Shown here: piece after piece, positions 46,186 to 57,131 of the stretch | Numbering within the stretch: position 1 is the first letter of the stretch | Layout of the letters: the number at the start of each line of letters is the position of its first letter | Source: an uncultured Lentisphaerota bacterium | GTDB lineage: Bacteria > Verrucomicrobiota > Lentisphaeria > Oligosphaerales > CAITYL01 | Direction: 5' to 3' | NCBI GenBank assembly: GCA_903921725.1 | Contig: CAIXRA010000037.1 | Location: 33,322-97,321 of the forward strand | DNA length: 64,000 bases | Program-made: the position numbers and the translations under genes | Notes under the pieces: generated by a model | Database searches by the model: none | What the model saw: the letters and a program-made list of their open reading frames with translations, nothing else | Told to the model about the DNA's origin: nothing

Positions 46186-46218
46186 GGTTAAATGATCAAT
46201 TAAAATAAACATTCAACC
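46186..46218. promoter_or_regulatory. Candidate TetR/CecR operator palindrome upstream of the regulator
   Basis: ggttaaatg - 15 bp - cattcaacc (8/9 inverted match), 75 bp before the ATG. Confidence 0.45.
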
Positions 46219-46293
46219 GATGCTTGACGGCCGGCTTGCCGCACGTTACGTTCATGTCCGGAACCATCATTATGATCCGGTACGGAGACGGCC

Positions 46294-46980
46294 ATGGCAT
46301 CTGGTAAAAAGGCGAAACGCAAAGCGGGCGGGACGCGCGGACAGTTGCTCGAGGCGGCTTGCCGCGTCTTCGCGGAGAAGAGCTACCGCGATGCGACCGT
46401 GGCGGACATCTGCCGCCTGGCCGGTGCCAACGTCGCGCTGATCAACTATCATTTCGGCGACAAGGAAACGCTGTATGCGGAAGCCTGGCACCTCGCGTTC
46501 AGCCGTGCGCTGGAAGCGCATCCGGCGGATGGAGGCGTGCTGGCGGACGCGCCGGCCGAGAAGCGGCTGCGCGGCCGCGTGCTGTCTCTGATGCAGCGCA
46601 TCTCCGATCCGGAAAACCAAGAGTTTTCGATCATCCAGCGTGAGATTGCGAGCCCGACCGGCCTGCTGGCGGTTGTGATGCATGAAGCAATTCATCCGAT
46701 CCAATTGGCGTTCGGCAAGCTGATCCGTGAAATGCTGGGGGCCGGGGTGACGGAGGCGGACGTCGAGCTCTGCCGCATGAGCATCATCGCCCAATGCCTG
46801 CATCCGGTGCGGATGAAACGCCGCCATCAGCTGCTTGCGGGAGGAGAAAAACCGCCCTCGCCCATGCTGGATCTCAGCCTGGAGGCGACTGTCGACCACA
46901 TCGTCCGCTTCAGCTTGGCGGGCATCCGGGAAATCCGGGCGGGGCGGCGCCGGAAAAGAACGGGCGCACGGAAGGACTGA
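46294..46980 (+). CDS. TetR/AcrR-family regulator, CecR-like
   Basis: RGQLLEAACRVFAEKSYRDATVADICRLAGANVALINYHFGDKETLYAEAW; CecR-type C-terminus. Confidence 0.88.
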   Translation: MASGKKAKRKAGGTRGQLLEAACRVFAEKSYRDATVADICRLAGANVALINYHFGDKETLYAEAWHLAFSRALEAHPADGGVLADAPAEKRLRGRVLSLMQRISDPENQEFSIIQREIASPTGLLAVVMHEAIHPIQLAFGKLIREMLGAGVTEADVELCRMSIIAQCLHPVRMKRRHQLLAGGEKPPSPMLDLSLEATVDHIVRFSLAGIREIRAGRRRKRTGARKD

Positions 46981-47038
46981 GGCGGATAGCTGCGGGAATT
47001 TGTTTTTTTCAGGATGCTTAGGAAAAAAGGAGCCGGCC

Positions 47039-48424
47039 ATGAAATCGTGGATCATCAAAATCGTCGTCGTCATCATCTGCATCGCGGGTGCCTGTGCCGG
47101 CTGGTGGCACTATTCGGCGCGGCTGCAGACCGCCCCGCCCTCCTACGCCACGGCGCCGGTCACGCGCGGCGACCTGACGGGAACAATCGGGGCGACGGGA
47201 ACTATTGAACCGGAGGAGGTTGTGGATGTCGGAGCGCAGGTGGCCGGACAAGTCATCTCCTTTGGCTGCGACGCGGACGGAAAAACGGTCGACTACGGTT
47301 CCATGGTCAGCGCCGGAACGGTTCTGGCGCGCCTGGACGACGAGGTCTGCCAGGCCGATCTGGCCCAGGCAAACGCACAGCTCCAGCAGGCGGAAGCCCA
47401 GGTGACCAGCGCGACGGCCAACCTGGCCGTGCTGGATGCAAAGCTCACGCAGGCCCGGGCGGACTGGGAGCGCGCCCAAAAAATCGGTCCATCCGACGCC
47501 CTCGCCGCAACCACATACGACAACTACAAGGCCGTTTGCGCGACGGCAAAGGCCAGCGCGGACGCAGGCTCCGCGGCCATCCTACAGGCCAAAGCGCAGG
47601 TCGCCGTGGCAGAGGCGTCCGTGAACCGCGCAAAACGGAATCTCGGGCTCTGCGTCATCAAGTCACCGGTCGACGGTGTCATCATCGACCGCCGGGTGAA
47701 CATTGGGCAGACGGTAAACGGCAGCATGAATGCAGCCAGCCTGTTCCTCATCGCCAAGGATTTGAAGCGGATGGAGATCTGGGTGGCGGTCAACGAGGCG
47801 GACATCGGCGCGCTGAAGCCGGGCCAGCCGGTGACGTTCCAGGTGGACGCGTTCCCCGGTGAACCGTTCAAGGGCGAGGTCGGCAAGGTCCGCCTGAACG
47901 CGACCATGACGCAGAACGTGGTGACCTACACCGTGGAGGTGGTCACGGACAACTCCAGCGGCCGACTGCTCCCGTACCTCACGGCGAACGTGAAGTTCGA
48001 GGTGGATCACCGCGCGGGCGTGCTGACGGTGCCCAACGCGGCGCTGCGCTGGACACCGCCGGCGCAACAGACGGCGAAGGCGGACGGAAAAGCTCAAAAG
48101 ACAGAAGGCAAAAGCCAGAAGACGGACGGCAAAAAGCCGAAGGCGGACGGGGACGCCGCCGCTTCCGTACACGGGCATGCCGGCACGCTGTGGGCGCAGG
48201 ACGGCGCGGGCCTCCGTTCACTGCGCGTCCGCACGGGGCTGAGCGACGGGAGCCTGACGGAAATCTGGGGCGAAGGCGTAAAGGAGGGGCTGGAGGTGGT
48301 CGTGGGCGAGAACCGGGAGAGTGCAGACGCAAAGACCAGCACCGCCACCACCGCCGCCGACGGCACGGTCAATCCGTTTGTTCCCAAAATGCCGCCTCGC
48401 GGCGGCGGTGGACACGCCCATTAA
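47039..48424 (+). CDS. MacA/HlyD-family periplasmic adaptor
   Basis: APVTRGDLTGTIGATGTIEPEEVVDVGAQVAGQVISF; coiled coil; lipoyl half LCVIKSPVDGVIIDRRVNIGQTV. Confidence 0.92.
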   Translation: MKSWIIKIVVVIICIAGACAGWWHYSARLQTAPPSYATAPVTRGDLTGTIGATGTIEPEEVVDVGAQVAGQVISFGCDADGKTVDYGSMVSAGTVLARLDDEVCQADLAQANAQLQQAEAQVTSATANLAVLDAKLTQARADWERAQKIGPSDALAATTYDNYKAVCATAKASADAGSAAILQAKAQVAVAEASVNRAKRNLGLCVIKSPVDGVIIDRRVNIGQTVNGSMNAASLFLIAKDLKRMEIWVAVNEADIGALKPGQPVTFQVDAFPGEPFKGEVGKVRLNATMTQNVVTYTVEVVTDNSSGRLLPYLTANVKFEVDHRAGVLTVPNAALRWTPPAQQTAKADGKAQKTEGKSQKTDGKKPKADGDAAASVHGHAGTLWAQDGAGLRSLRVRTGLSDGSLTEIWGEGVKEGLEVVVGENRESADAKTSTATTAADGTVNPFVPKMPPRGGGGHAH

Positions 48425-48503
48425 GGGCGTAGCCAAGAATTCGCAAATTCCGCGTAGCCCCCCCCTTACGGGCGGGGCTGGGATTGAAGCAACAAATTCA
48501 CAC

Positions 48504-49249
<746 letters not shown>

Positions 49250-49253
<4 letters not shown>

Positions 49254-50632
49254 AAAAAACGTCCCGCCTTCTGCGCACCTTCAGGACCGCCGTCAGCTCG
49301 CTCCGGCGCAACGTGATGCGCGCGGTGCTGACGACGCTCGGCATCGTCATCGGCATCGCCGCGGTGATCGCCATGATGGAGATTGGCAGCGGCTCCTCCG
49401 CGGCGATCCAGGCGACCGTCGCCAGCATGGGCGCGAACACCCTGATGATCTTCCCGGGCGCGGCATCCACAAGCGGCATCAGCTTCGGCGGCGGTAGCGG
49501 CATGACGCTCACGCCGCAGGACGCCGACGCCATCCTCGCGGAGTGCCCGGCCGTGCGCGCCGCCGCACCGGTCGTGCGCGTCCGCGCTCAAATTGTCTGC
49601 GGAAGCCGCAACTGGGTGCCGCAGAGCATCTACGGAACGACGACGCAGTTTCTCGACGTGCGCGACTGGAAGACGCTGGCGGAGGGCGAACCGTTTACCG
49701 AGCGCGATGTCCGCAACGGCAGCAAGGTCTGCCTGATCGGGAAAACTCTGTCGCGTGAGCTGTTCCAGGGCGAATCCCCGGTCGGCCGGGAACTGCGCGT
49801 AAAGAACGTCACCTTCCGCGTCGTCGGCGTGCTGGCGCCCAAGGGTGCCAACATGATGGGGATGGACCAGGACGACATCCTGCTCGCGCCGTGGACGACC
49901 ATCAAGTACCGCGTCTCCGGCCAATCCTCCACGACCAGCAACCAGAGCGCGGCGGGTTCCGCCAGCTCCTCCATGAACACGTTGAACAACCTCTATCCGT
50001 CCTCCACGGTCACGCTGTACCCAGAACGTTCCGCGGTGCAGGCCGCGAATTCGCCGATGCCCGTGCGCTTCACGAACGTGGACCAGGTCCTGGTCGCGGC
50101 CAACGGTGGAGAGGAAATCCCGGCGGCCATCCGGCAGATGACCTCGCTGCTGCGGGAACGCCACCGGCTGGAAACGGCGGAGCCGGACGACTTCACCATC
50201 CGCGACATGACGGAGATGACCAAGGTTCTCTCCTCCACCACCGGCCTGATGACCAAGCTGCTGCTGTGCGTGGCGCTGATCTCGCTCATCGTCGGCGGTG
50301 TCGGCATCATGAACATCATGCTGGTGTCCGTGACCGAGCGCACGCACGAGATCGGCCTGCGCATGGCGGTCGGCGCGCGGAGCCGCGACATCCTGCGGCA
50401 GTTCCTCACCGAGGCAATCCTGCTGTGCCTGATCGGCGGCGTCCTTGGCATCCTGCTGGGCCGCGGCTGCTCCTGGCTCGTCCGCACCCTGCTGCACTGG
50501 CCGACGGCGATTTCCATCGGGGCCATCGTCGCGGCCGTCGTCGTTTCGGCCGGAGTCGGCATCATCTTCGGCTTTTATCCGGCCTGGAAGGCCTCGCGCA
50601 TGGATCCGATTGAGGCGCTGCGGTACGAATAA
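49250..50632 (+). CDS. MacB-type ABC transporter permease
   Basis: MRAVLTTLGIVIGIAAVIAMMEIGSGSS...GIMNIMLVSVTERTHEIGLRMAVGARSRDILRQFLTEAI; TTG start overlaps the upstream stop. Confidence 0.93.
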
Positions 50633-50702
50633 GCGGTTTTTTGATTGATCGATTCCAAGGTTTCAATTTCATGGCGGGCTTGACGAAGAGGTGATGGACT
50701 TC

Positions 50703-52160
50703 ATGAAAACGCTGCATGACAATCTCCGTGGCACACGCACGGCCAGCCGGGTTTCGCTGCTGGCCGCCGTTCTGCTCGCCGCCGCCGGCTGCATGACCGT
50801 CGGACCGGACTACAGGACACCGGGCACCATCCTGCCCGCCGGCTGGAACGGTGCGGGCGCGCCGGGTGCGGCCAGCGTGCCAACCGCGCAGGCGGCGGAG
50901 ATTGCGGCGTGGTGGAAAACGTTCAAGGATCCGGAGCTGGACTCGCTGGTCGCCCGCGCTTTTGCGGCAAACTTGGATCTGAAGCAAGCCGAGTCGCGCA
51001 TCCGCCAGGCCCGCGCCCAGTACGGCGTGGTCGATGCCGGCCTCTGGCCGTCCGTCAACGCCGGCGGCGGCTACAGCCACTCGCGTTCCGGCGGCCAGGG
51101 CAAGGCGGCCAACGTCTACAGGGCGGGGCTTGACGCTTCTTGGGAGCTGGACTTCTTTGGCGGCGCGCGCCGTGCTTCCGAGGCGGCGGAGGCCGACATC
51201 ACCGCCAGCGTGGAGGGGCGCCGCGACCTGCTGGTCACGCTCTCCGCCGAAGTCGCGGTCGACTATCTCTCCCTGCGCGGACTCCGGCAGCAGATCACCG
51301 TCGCAAGGGAAAACCTGGGCATGCAGGAGAAAAGCGCGGAGATTGCGCGCAAGCGGTTTACGGGTGGATTCAACAGCCGGCTCGACGTCGTCAACGCCGA
51401 GGCGCAGGTCGCGTCCACGCGATCGCAGATTCCCGTGCTTGAGGCGCAGGCGCGGCAGTCGGCCTACGCGCTGGCACTGTTGCTGGCACTGGAGCCGTCC
51501 GCTTTGGACGCGGAGCTGGCGAAGGAAACGCCGATTCCCGCCGCACCGCCGGAAGTGCCGGCCGGCCTGCCGTCCGACCTGCTGACGCGCCGGCCGGACA
51601 TCCGCCAGGCCGAGGCCCAGCTCCACGCCGCCACCGCGCGCATCGGCGAGGCAAAGTCCGCCCTTTTCCCGAAGATTACGCTGACCGGTTCCGCCGGCGT
51701 CTCCAACAACAAGCTGCCGTCGCTCGTGAGCTGGGACCGCCGCAACTATTCCATCGGGCCGTCCGTGACCTGGCCGCTGCTCGACTTCGGCCGGGTCCGT
51801 TCCGGAATCAAGGTGCAGGACGAGCTGGCGCAGCAGGCGGTTCTCGCCTACAGGAAAGCCGTGCTGACCGCGCTGAACGACGTGGAGTCCGCGCTCGTCG
51901 CCTATGTGAACGAACAGCTGCACCGGCAGGCGCTTGCCGAAGCCGTCGCCGCCAACCGCCAGGCGGTGGATTTGTCCTCCCGGCTCTATGCCGCGGGGCA
52001 GGTTGAATTCATCAACGTGATCGCCGCGCAGCAATCCCTTCTCTCCGCGCAGAACGCGCTGATCCAGAGCGACCGCAGCATCGCCACGGATCTTGTCGCC
52101 ATCTACAAGGCGCTCGGCGGCGGCTGGGATCCGAAGGGCGCCGCGGCGGGAAATGAATAA
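50703..52160 (+). CDS. NodT-family outer-membrane efflux lipoprotein
   Basis: LLAAAGCMTVGPDYRTP lipobox; LDLKQAESRIRQARAQYGVVDAGLWPSVNAGGGYS. Confidence 0.92.
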   Translation: MKTLHDNLRGTRTASRVSLLAAVLLAAAGCMTVGPDYRTPGTILPAGWNGAGAPGAASVPTAQAAEIAAWWKTFKDPELDSLVARAFAANLDLKQAESRIRQARAQYGVVDAGLWPSVNAGGGYSHSRSGGQGKAANVYRAGLDASWELDFFGGARRASEAAEADITASVEGRRDLLVTLSAEVAVDYLSLRGLRQQITVARENLGMQEKSAEIARKRFTGGFNSRLDVVNAEAQVASTRSQIPVLEAQARQSAYALALLLALEPSALDAELAKETPIPAAPPEVPAGLPSDLLTRRPDIRQAEAQLHAATARIGEAKSALFPKITLTGSAGVSNNKLPSLVSWDRRNYSIGPSVTWPLLDFGRVRSGIKVQDELAQQAVLAYRKAVLTALNDVESALVAYVNEQLHRQALAEAVAANRQAVDLSSRLYAAGQVEFINVIAAQQSLLSAQNALIQSDRSIATDLVAIYKALGGGWDPKGAAAGNE

Positions 52161-52226
52161 TCTTCCCGTCCGTTCCGTTTCTGATTGTAGTCCGGGAAAA
52201 ACCATACCAGGCAAGGAATCGGAAAC

Positions 52227-53405
52227 ATGAAAGCCAAAATGAGTCTCCTCGTGCTCGCCATGTCGGCCGCGTTCAACCTCGCGCACGCCGCGAACACGGC
52301 GGCCATCAATGACACCGTCAAGCTCAAACAGGCTGGGTTCAACGACGATGCAATCATCGCGTTCATCAAGGGGAAAAACCTCAACTACGATATTTCCGCC
52401 GATGAGGCGGTCACGCTGGCCAGGCAGGGCGTCGTCTCCCAGACCGTGCTGAACGCCATGATGGCCAGCGGCGCGGGCGCGGCCCCCGTCGCCGCGCCGG
52501 GAGCGGCCTCCACCCCCGTGCCGTACGCCCCGGCGGCACCCGTACAGCCGGCCGCCGCACCGCAGCCAGCCGTCTACACCGTTCCCCAGCCGCAGGTCAT
52601 GCCCGCCATGATCCAGCCAGCCGTCATCCAGCCGGCTTTGTCACCCGAGGCCGCATACTTCCACCAGGAACTCAGCCCGCACGGCCGCTGGATGCTGGTG
52701 GAAGACAACCAGTGGTGCTGGCAGCCCACGGTGGTGAACGCCAATCCGGCTTGGCGCCCCTACTGGGACAACGGACAGTGGATGTACACCGACCAAGGTT
52801 GGTACTGGTCCTCCAACTACCCGTGGGGATGGGCCACGTTCCACTACGGGCGCTGGAACCTGCATCCCCACCACGGCTGGGTCTGGTTCCCCGACCAAGT
52901 GTGGGGCCCGGCGTGGGTCGCCTGGCGTTCCGGCGGCGACTACTGCGGATGGGCGCCGCTGCCCACGGGAGCCGTCTACGACTCCGCCGCCGCCACCTTC
53001 ATCTACCGCGGCAAACGCGTAGGGGTGGGATTTGACTTCGGCCTGAACGACGCGCACTTCAGCTTCTGCTTCGTGAAGGACATGGGCAACCCCGGCCTCC
53101 GCCGCTTCCGCGAGGAGGAGGAACACGCCATCTTCAGGCGCACCTCCGTCATCACCGATTACAAAGTCGTGGTCGTCAAGGGAGAGGCTCACCCCCGCAT
53201 CGTCAACCGTGGCATCGAGGTCGAGCGCGTGACGACCGTCCGCGGCCGCGTCGTCGAGCCCGTCCGGATCCAGGACCTGCGCACGCCCGTCAGCGTCGGA
53301 CATGCGCCGGAACGGTTTGACGCGAAGGAGAAAACCATCGACGTCTACCGCCCAAAAGTCGGGGGGCACGACGATGACCGCAAAAAATCCTGGTGGGGGC
53401 GCTAA
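52227..53405 (+). CDS. Exported DUF6600/YXWGXW-like Trp-rich protein
   Basis: LSPHGRWMLVEDNQWCWQPTVVNANPAWRPYWDNGQWMYTDQGWYWSSNYPWGWATFHYGRWNLHPHHGWVWFPDQVWGPAWVAW. Confidence 0.78.
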   Translation: MKAKMSLLVLAMSAAFNLAHAANTAAINDTVKLKQAGFNDDAIIAFIKGKNLNYDISADEAVTLARQGVVSQTVLNAMMASGAGAAPVAAPGAASTPVPYAPAAPVQPAAAPQPAVYTVPQPQVMPAMIQPAVIQPALSPEAAYFHQELSPHGRWMLVEDNQWCWQPTVVNANPAWRPYWDNGQWMYTDQGWYWSSNYPWGWATFHYGRWNLHPHHGWVWFPDQVWGPAWVAWRSGGDYCGWAPLPTGAVYDSAAATFIYRGKRVGVGFDFGLNDAHFSFCFVKDMGNPGLRRFREEEEHAIFRRTSVITDYKVVVVKGEAHPRIVNRGIEVERVTTVRGRVVEPVRIQDLRTPVSVGHAPERFDAKEKTIDVYRPKVGGHDDDRKKSWWGR

Positions 53406-53511
53406 CCCGCTGGGCTCAGAAATGTTCAAGGCATCGTGCCGGTTGAACGCCAGATGCAGAAGGCCGCCGGCATGAATCATCCTGGCTGACGAAGCGGCAC
53501 GCCATGGAGAG

Positions 53512-53542
53512 GGACGGCGGGCTCTATGCGCCGTCCTTTTTT
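53512..53542 (+). terminator. Rho-independent terminator
   Basis: ggacggcg-ggctctatg-cgccgtcc followed by tttttt. Confidence 0.85.
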
Positions 53543-53687
53543 CCGTCGCGGCACGCCCGTCCGGAAAAAACTCAGGTTGTGTCTTGTTTTTGCGCCGGGC
53601 CTCGCTATTTTGCCTTCAAGTTTCCGCCGCTTGCGCCCCGCCGTTTTTCCACACAGCCCTCCTCTTTTCCAGACTGGGACGACGTTC

Positions 53688-54845
53688 ATGCTTTATTATT
53701 TTTCGGCCTTCCTCAACGAGCATGTATGGGGGCCGTTCCGTCTTTTGGGATCCTATCTGGTCCTGATCGGGCTCGGTGCCGCGCTGGGTGCCCTGGTGGT
53801 GGGGTTCCTGCTGCCGGTCCTGTGGCGCATCCTGCCGACGGACCGCGGCCGAGCGCACGCCCAGAACGCGCTGGCGGCGAAGGGCAAGCCAACCGGCGCC
53901 GGGTTCATCTGCGTGCTGCTGTTGCTGCCGGTGCTACTGCTGGTGGTGCCTCTGAGCATGAAGATGGTCACCATCATCGTCTGCCTCGTGCTGGCCATGG
54001 TCACCGGCTATCTGGACGACCGCAGCATCACCCCGTGGGGCGACTACTTCAAGGGCTCGCTCGACATCATCGTCGCCGTGCTAACCAGTATGGCGTTCTG
54101 CCAGTTCCAGGCGGTGGCCTGCTGGCTGCCGTTCGTCAAGGGCGACTTCCTGATGCCGGCGTGGGCGTTCATCCCGCTGGCATCGCTGCTGCTGTGGATG
54201 ACGATCAACGCCACAAATTGTTCGGACGGCGTGGACGGGCTGGCGGGCTCGCTGACCATGCTCTCGCTGTTCTACCTCGGCATCTTCCTCTACGTCGTGA
54301 TCGGACACCGCGAGGCCGCCGCCTATCTGCTGGTCCGGCATAATCCGGAGGGCGCGCGCTGGGCCGTGCTGCTGTTCACCGTGATGGGCGGGCTGGCGGG
54401 CTATCTCTGGCACAACGCGGAGCCGAGCCGGGTGCTGATGGGGGACGCCGGCTCGCGCTTCCTTGGACTGCTGGTCGGCGTGGCCGTGCTGGCATCAGGA
54501 AACCCGTTGGTAATCCTGGTGGTCGCGCCGGTCGTGCTGGTCAACGGCGGATCGGGCATCGTGAAGATCGCCCTACTGCGCATGTTCAAGAGGATGGGCT
54601 TCGACGTGCGGGCGCCGCAGAAGCCGTCGCCGCAGCTGACGCTGCCCGGCATCCTCCCGCCGCCGCCACCCGCTCCGGGGCAGCAAAGCCCGCTGGTGGC
54701 AATCCTGCACCGGGTGCGCTTCCCGCTGCACGACCATTGCCGAAAGAACCTCGCCTGGTCGAACGCGCAGGTGCTGCTGCGTTTCATGCTGGTCCAGAGC
54801 TTCCTCACGCCGCTGCTCTTCGTGATCCTCGTCAAGCTGCGGTAA
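53688..54845 (+). CDS. mraY: MraY-like phospho-N-acetylmuramoyl-pentapeptide transferase
   Basis: INATNCSDGVDGLAG, AEPSRVLMGDAGSRFLG, VRFPLHDHCRK; Pro-rich loop insert GILPPPPPAPGQQSP. Confidence 0.85.
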   Translation: MLYYFSAFLNEHVWGPFRLLGSYLVLIGLGAALGALVVGFLLPVLWRILPTDRGRAHAQNALAAKGKPTGAGFICVLLLLPVLLLVVPLSMKMVTIIVCLVLAMVTGYLDDRSITPWGDYFKGSLDIIVAVLTSMAFCQFQAVACWLPFVKGDFLMPAWAFIPLASLLLWMTINATNCSDGVDGLAGSLTMLSLFYLGIFLYVVIGHREAAAYLLVRHNPEGARWAVLLFTVMGGLAGYLWHNAEPSRVLMGDAGSRFLGLLVGVAVLASGNPLVILVVAPVVLVNGGSGIVKIALLRMFKRMGFDVRAPQKPSPQLTLPGILPPPPPAPGQQSPLVAILHRVRFPLHDHCRKNLAWSNAQVLLRFMLVQSFLTPLLFVILVKLR

Positions 54846-54961
54846 GAGAAGCTGGATTTTATAGGCGAGGCCGCTCTTGGGCAAATCTTAGGCGGATATT
54901 TTCCATTTTGCCTGGAGTGCCCTTCTGTAACACGACCCGTGTCTTTCCATGGGAGATCCGC

Positions 54962-55513
54962 ATGTCCGCGAAAAAGGCCACGAAGGTTGACGTGACGAAG
55001 CTGCGCCGCCCGAGCTGGGACGAGTATTTCCTGAAGCTGGCGATGCTGGCGTCGGAGCGCTCGACCTGCCCGCGGATGCATTGCGGCTGCGTGCTGGTGA
55101 AGGATCGGTTTGTGCTCTCGACCGGATACAACGGCTCGCTGCCGGGGGGCGCGCACTGCGACGACGCCGGCTGCCTGGTGGTCAACAACCACTGCATCCG
55201 CACGAACCATGCGGAGATCAACGCGATCTGCCAAGCGACGCGCCACGGCGTGATCGTCGCCGGCGCCACGGCCTACATCACGAACATGCCCTGCACGGCG
55301 TGCGCGAAGGCGCTGATTGCGGCGGGCGTGGCGCGCATCGTCGTCTGTTCCGGCTATCACGACACGCTGGCGGAACGGTTCTGCGCCGAATCCGGCGTGC
55401 TTCTGGAACGGCTGCCGATGCCGGAGCGCGACATCCATTATTATCCGGACGAGTACAGCTCCGCGAAACCGCGCACGGCCGCCGTGTCCGCCGACGCCTG
55501 CGGCTGTTCCTGA
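54962..55513 (+). CDS. Deoxycytidylate (dCMP) deaminase
   Basis: MHCGCVLVKDRFVLSTGYNGSLPGGAHCDDAGC, NHAEINAICQA and NMPCTACAKALIAAG. Confidence 0.92.
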   Translation: MSAKKATKVDVTKLRRPSWDEYFLKLAMLASERSTCPRMHCGCVLVKDRFVLSTGYNGSLPGGAHCDDAGCLVVNNHCIRTNHAEINAICQATRHGVIVAGATAYITNMPCTACAKALIAAGVARIVVCSGYHDTLAERFCAESGVLLERLPMPERDIHYYPDEYSSAKPRTAAVSADACGCS

Positions 55514-55781
55514 CCGTGTGGCGGGGATCCCCGGCCCGCATGCTTCATGAACGCCCAACGTCCGGGCGGTTGTCGCCTGAGCGCCGCCACCTGCGATGCC
55601 GCAGGGGAACCTCTGTTGCATTCGCCGTGTCTCCGGTATATACTGTGCGCACTCTGGAGCGGGAAACAATCGCGCCCCGCATGCTTCACGAACGATCAAC
55701 GATCAGGATGCAACTGTCGGCGTTCAAGGCGGTTGTGATGGTTAGGATGGATTCCGGAATATTGTGCGGCCTAAGCGCTCC

Positions 55782-57131
55782 ATGAACAATCCCAGCCGGG
55801 ACGGGAGATCCAAGGATTTGAAAAAAGCCGCCAACAATCCATCAACCGTCCGGCATTGGCCGTCACTGGCGCGGGTCATGATCGGCCGGCTCGTCCTTCT
55901 GGCCATTGTCTTTGCGTTGCTGACCATCATGCTCCCGCATGACGCGCAGGCGTTCTACGCGTTCATCGCGCTGGCGTTCGTCGTCAATATCCCGTATGCG
56001 CTGTGGCTGCGCCGGGACTCGACCATCCGGAGCAGCGCGCCGTTCCAGTTCCTCGTGGACACGGTTGTCATCACGGGGCTGGTCCATTTCACCGGCGGCA
56101 TTTCGAGCGAACTGTTCCTGCTCTACCCGCTGGTCATCCTCTCAGCCGGCATCGTGATCTCCGGCAGTTTTTCGTTGAAAATGGCCATGATGAGCATTTT
56201 CTCCTACTCCACGCTCGTGCTGCTGGAGCTTCAGGATGTTCTGCCGCACTACGGGCCGGACGCGGCGTACGAGAACTCCGAGCGTGTCATCGGGAACCTG
56301 ACGATGCGCGTCGTCCTCTTCGTCTTTTTCAGCGCGGCCAGCCAGTACCTCGCCAGCCGCTGTACCTACCAGGCCAAGAAACTGCAGCATTACCAGACGT
56401 GGATCACGGCCGTATTCAACAACGTTTCCATGGGCATCATCACCCTCACGCCGGAGCATGAAATCATCTTCGTCAACCGCACGGCGGCAAACTGGCTGGA
56501 GATGTCGCCGGAATCGCTGATGGGACAGCCTCTCGCCTCCGTTTTCATCGGCAAGTCCCCCACCCTCCGGCACCCGCAGGAAGAAAACCGGATGTGGAAG
56601 ATGATCACCGGCAGCGGCGGAACGCTTCCCGCGGGGATCACGGTCTCACGCGCCCGTTTTCCCGTGGACACGGCATCAACGGAGAACAGTCCGTTCCAGG
56701 ATCTGCCGGAACGGGAGGTCATCATCCTCGCCATCCGCGACCTCACCCGCGAGATGCAGGCGGAGGAAAGCAAGCGGCAGGCCCAGCAGCTCATCACCGC
56801 CTTCCAGGTCGGATCCGAGCTTGCGCACTCCGTCCGCAACCCATTGACCTCGATCCAGTGCGGATGCGACGGCATCCGGCAGATCGTGCGAGGCCTCAAC
56901 TCCGAAAAACCGGAACTCGGCGAGCGGGAGCGGAAGCTGATGGAACAGCTGGCGACGATCATCGGCCAGCAGGCCGAGTCCGTCAGTTCCGACCTGGAGC
57001 GCTTCCTGCTCCTCGCCACACAGAACCCGGAAACCCTGGTCAAGATGGCGTCCGACGCCGCCGACCAATATTTCCCGAAGAACGCCGCCGGCAGGCCGCC
57101 GCGCCCCCATCCGCCACAGGAATCCGCATGA
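55782..57131 (+). CDS. Membrane sensor protein with PAS and HisKA-like helices but no HATPase domain
   Basis: N-terminal TM block; PAS-like NNVSMGIITLTPEHEIIFVNRTAANWL; GSELAHSVRNPLTSIQCGCDGIRQI; ends without N/G boxes. Confidence 0.8.
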   Translation: MNNPSRDGRSKDLKKAANNPSTVRHWPSLARVMIGRLVLLAIVFALLTIMLPHDAQAFYAFIALAFVVNIPYALWLRRDSTIRSSAPFQFLVDTVVITGLVHFTGGISSELFLLYPLVILSAGIVISGSFSLKMAMMSIFSYSTLVLLELQDVLPHYGPDAAYENSERVIGNLTMRVVLFVFFSAASQYLASRCTYQAKKLQHYQTWITAVFNNVSMGIITLTPEHEIIFVNRTAANWLEMSPESLMGQPLASVFIGKSPTLRHPQEENRMWKMITGSGGTLPAGITVSRARFPVDTASTENSPFQDLPEREVIILAIRDLTREMQAEESKRQAQQLITAFQVGSELAHSVRNPLTSIQCGCDGIRQIVRGLNSEKPELGERERKLMEQLATIIGQQAESVSSDLERFLLLATQNPETLVKMASDAADQYFPKNAAGRPPRPHPPQESA

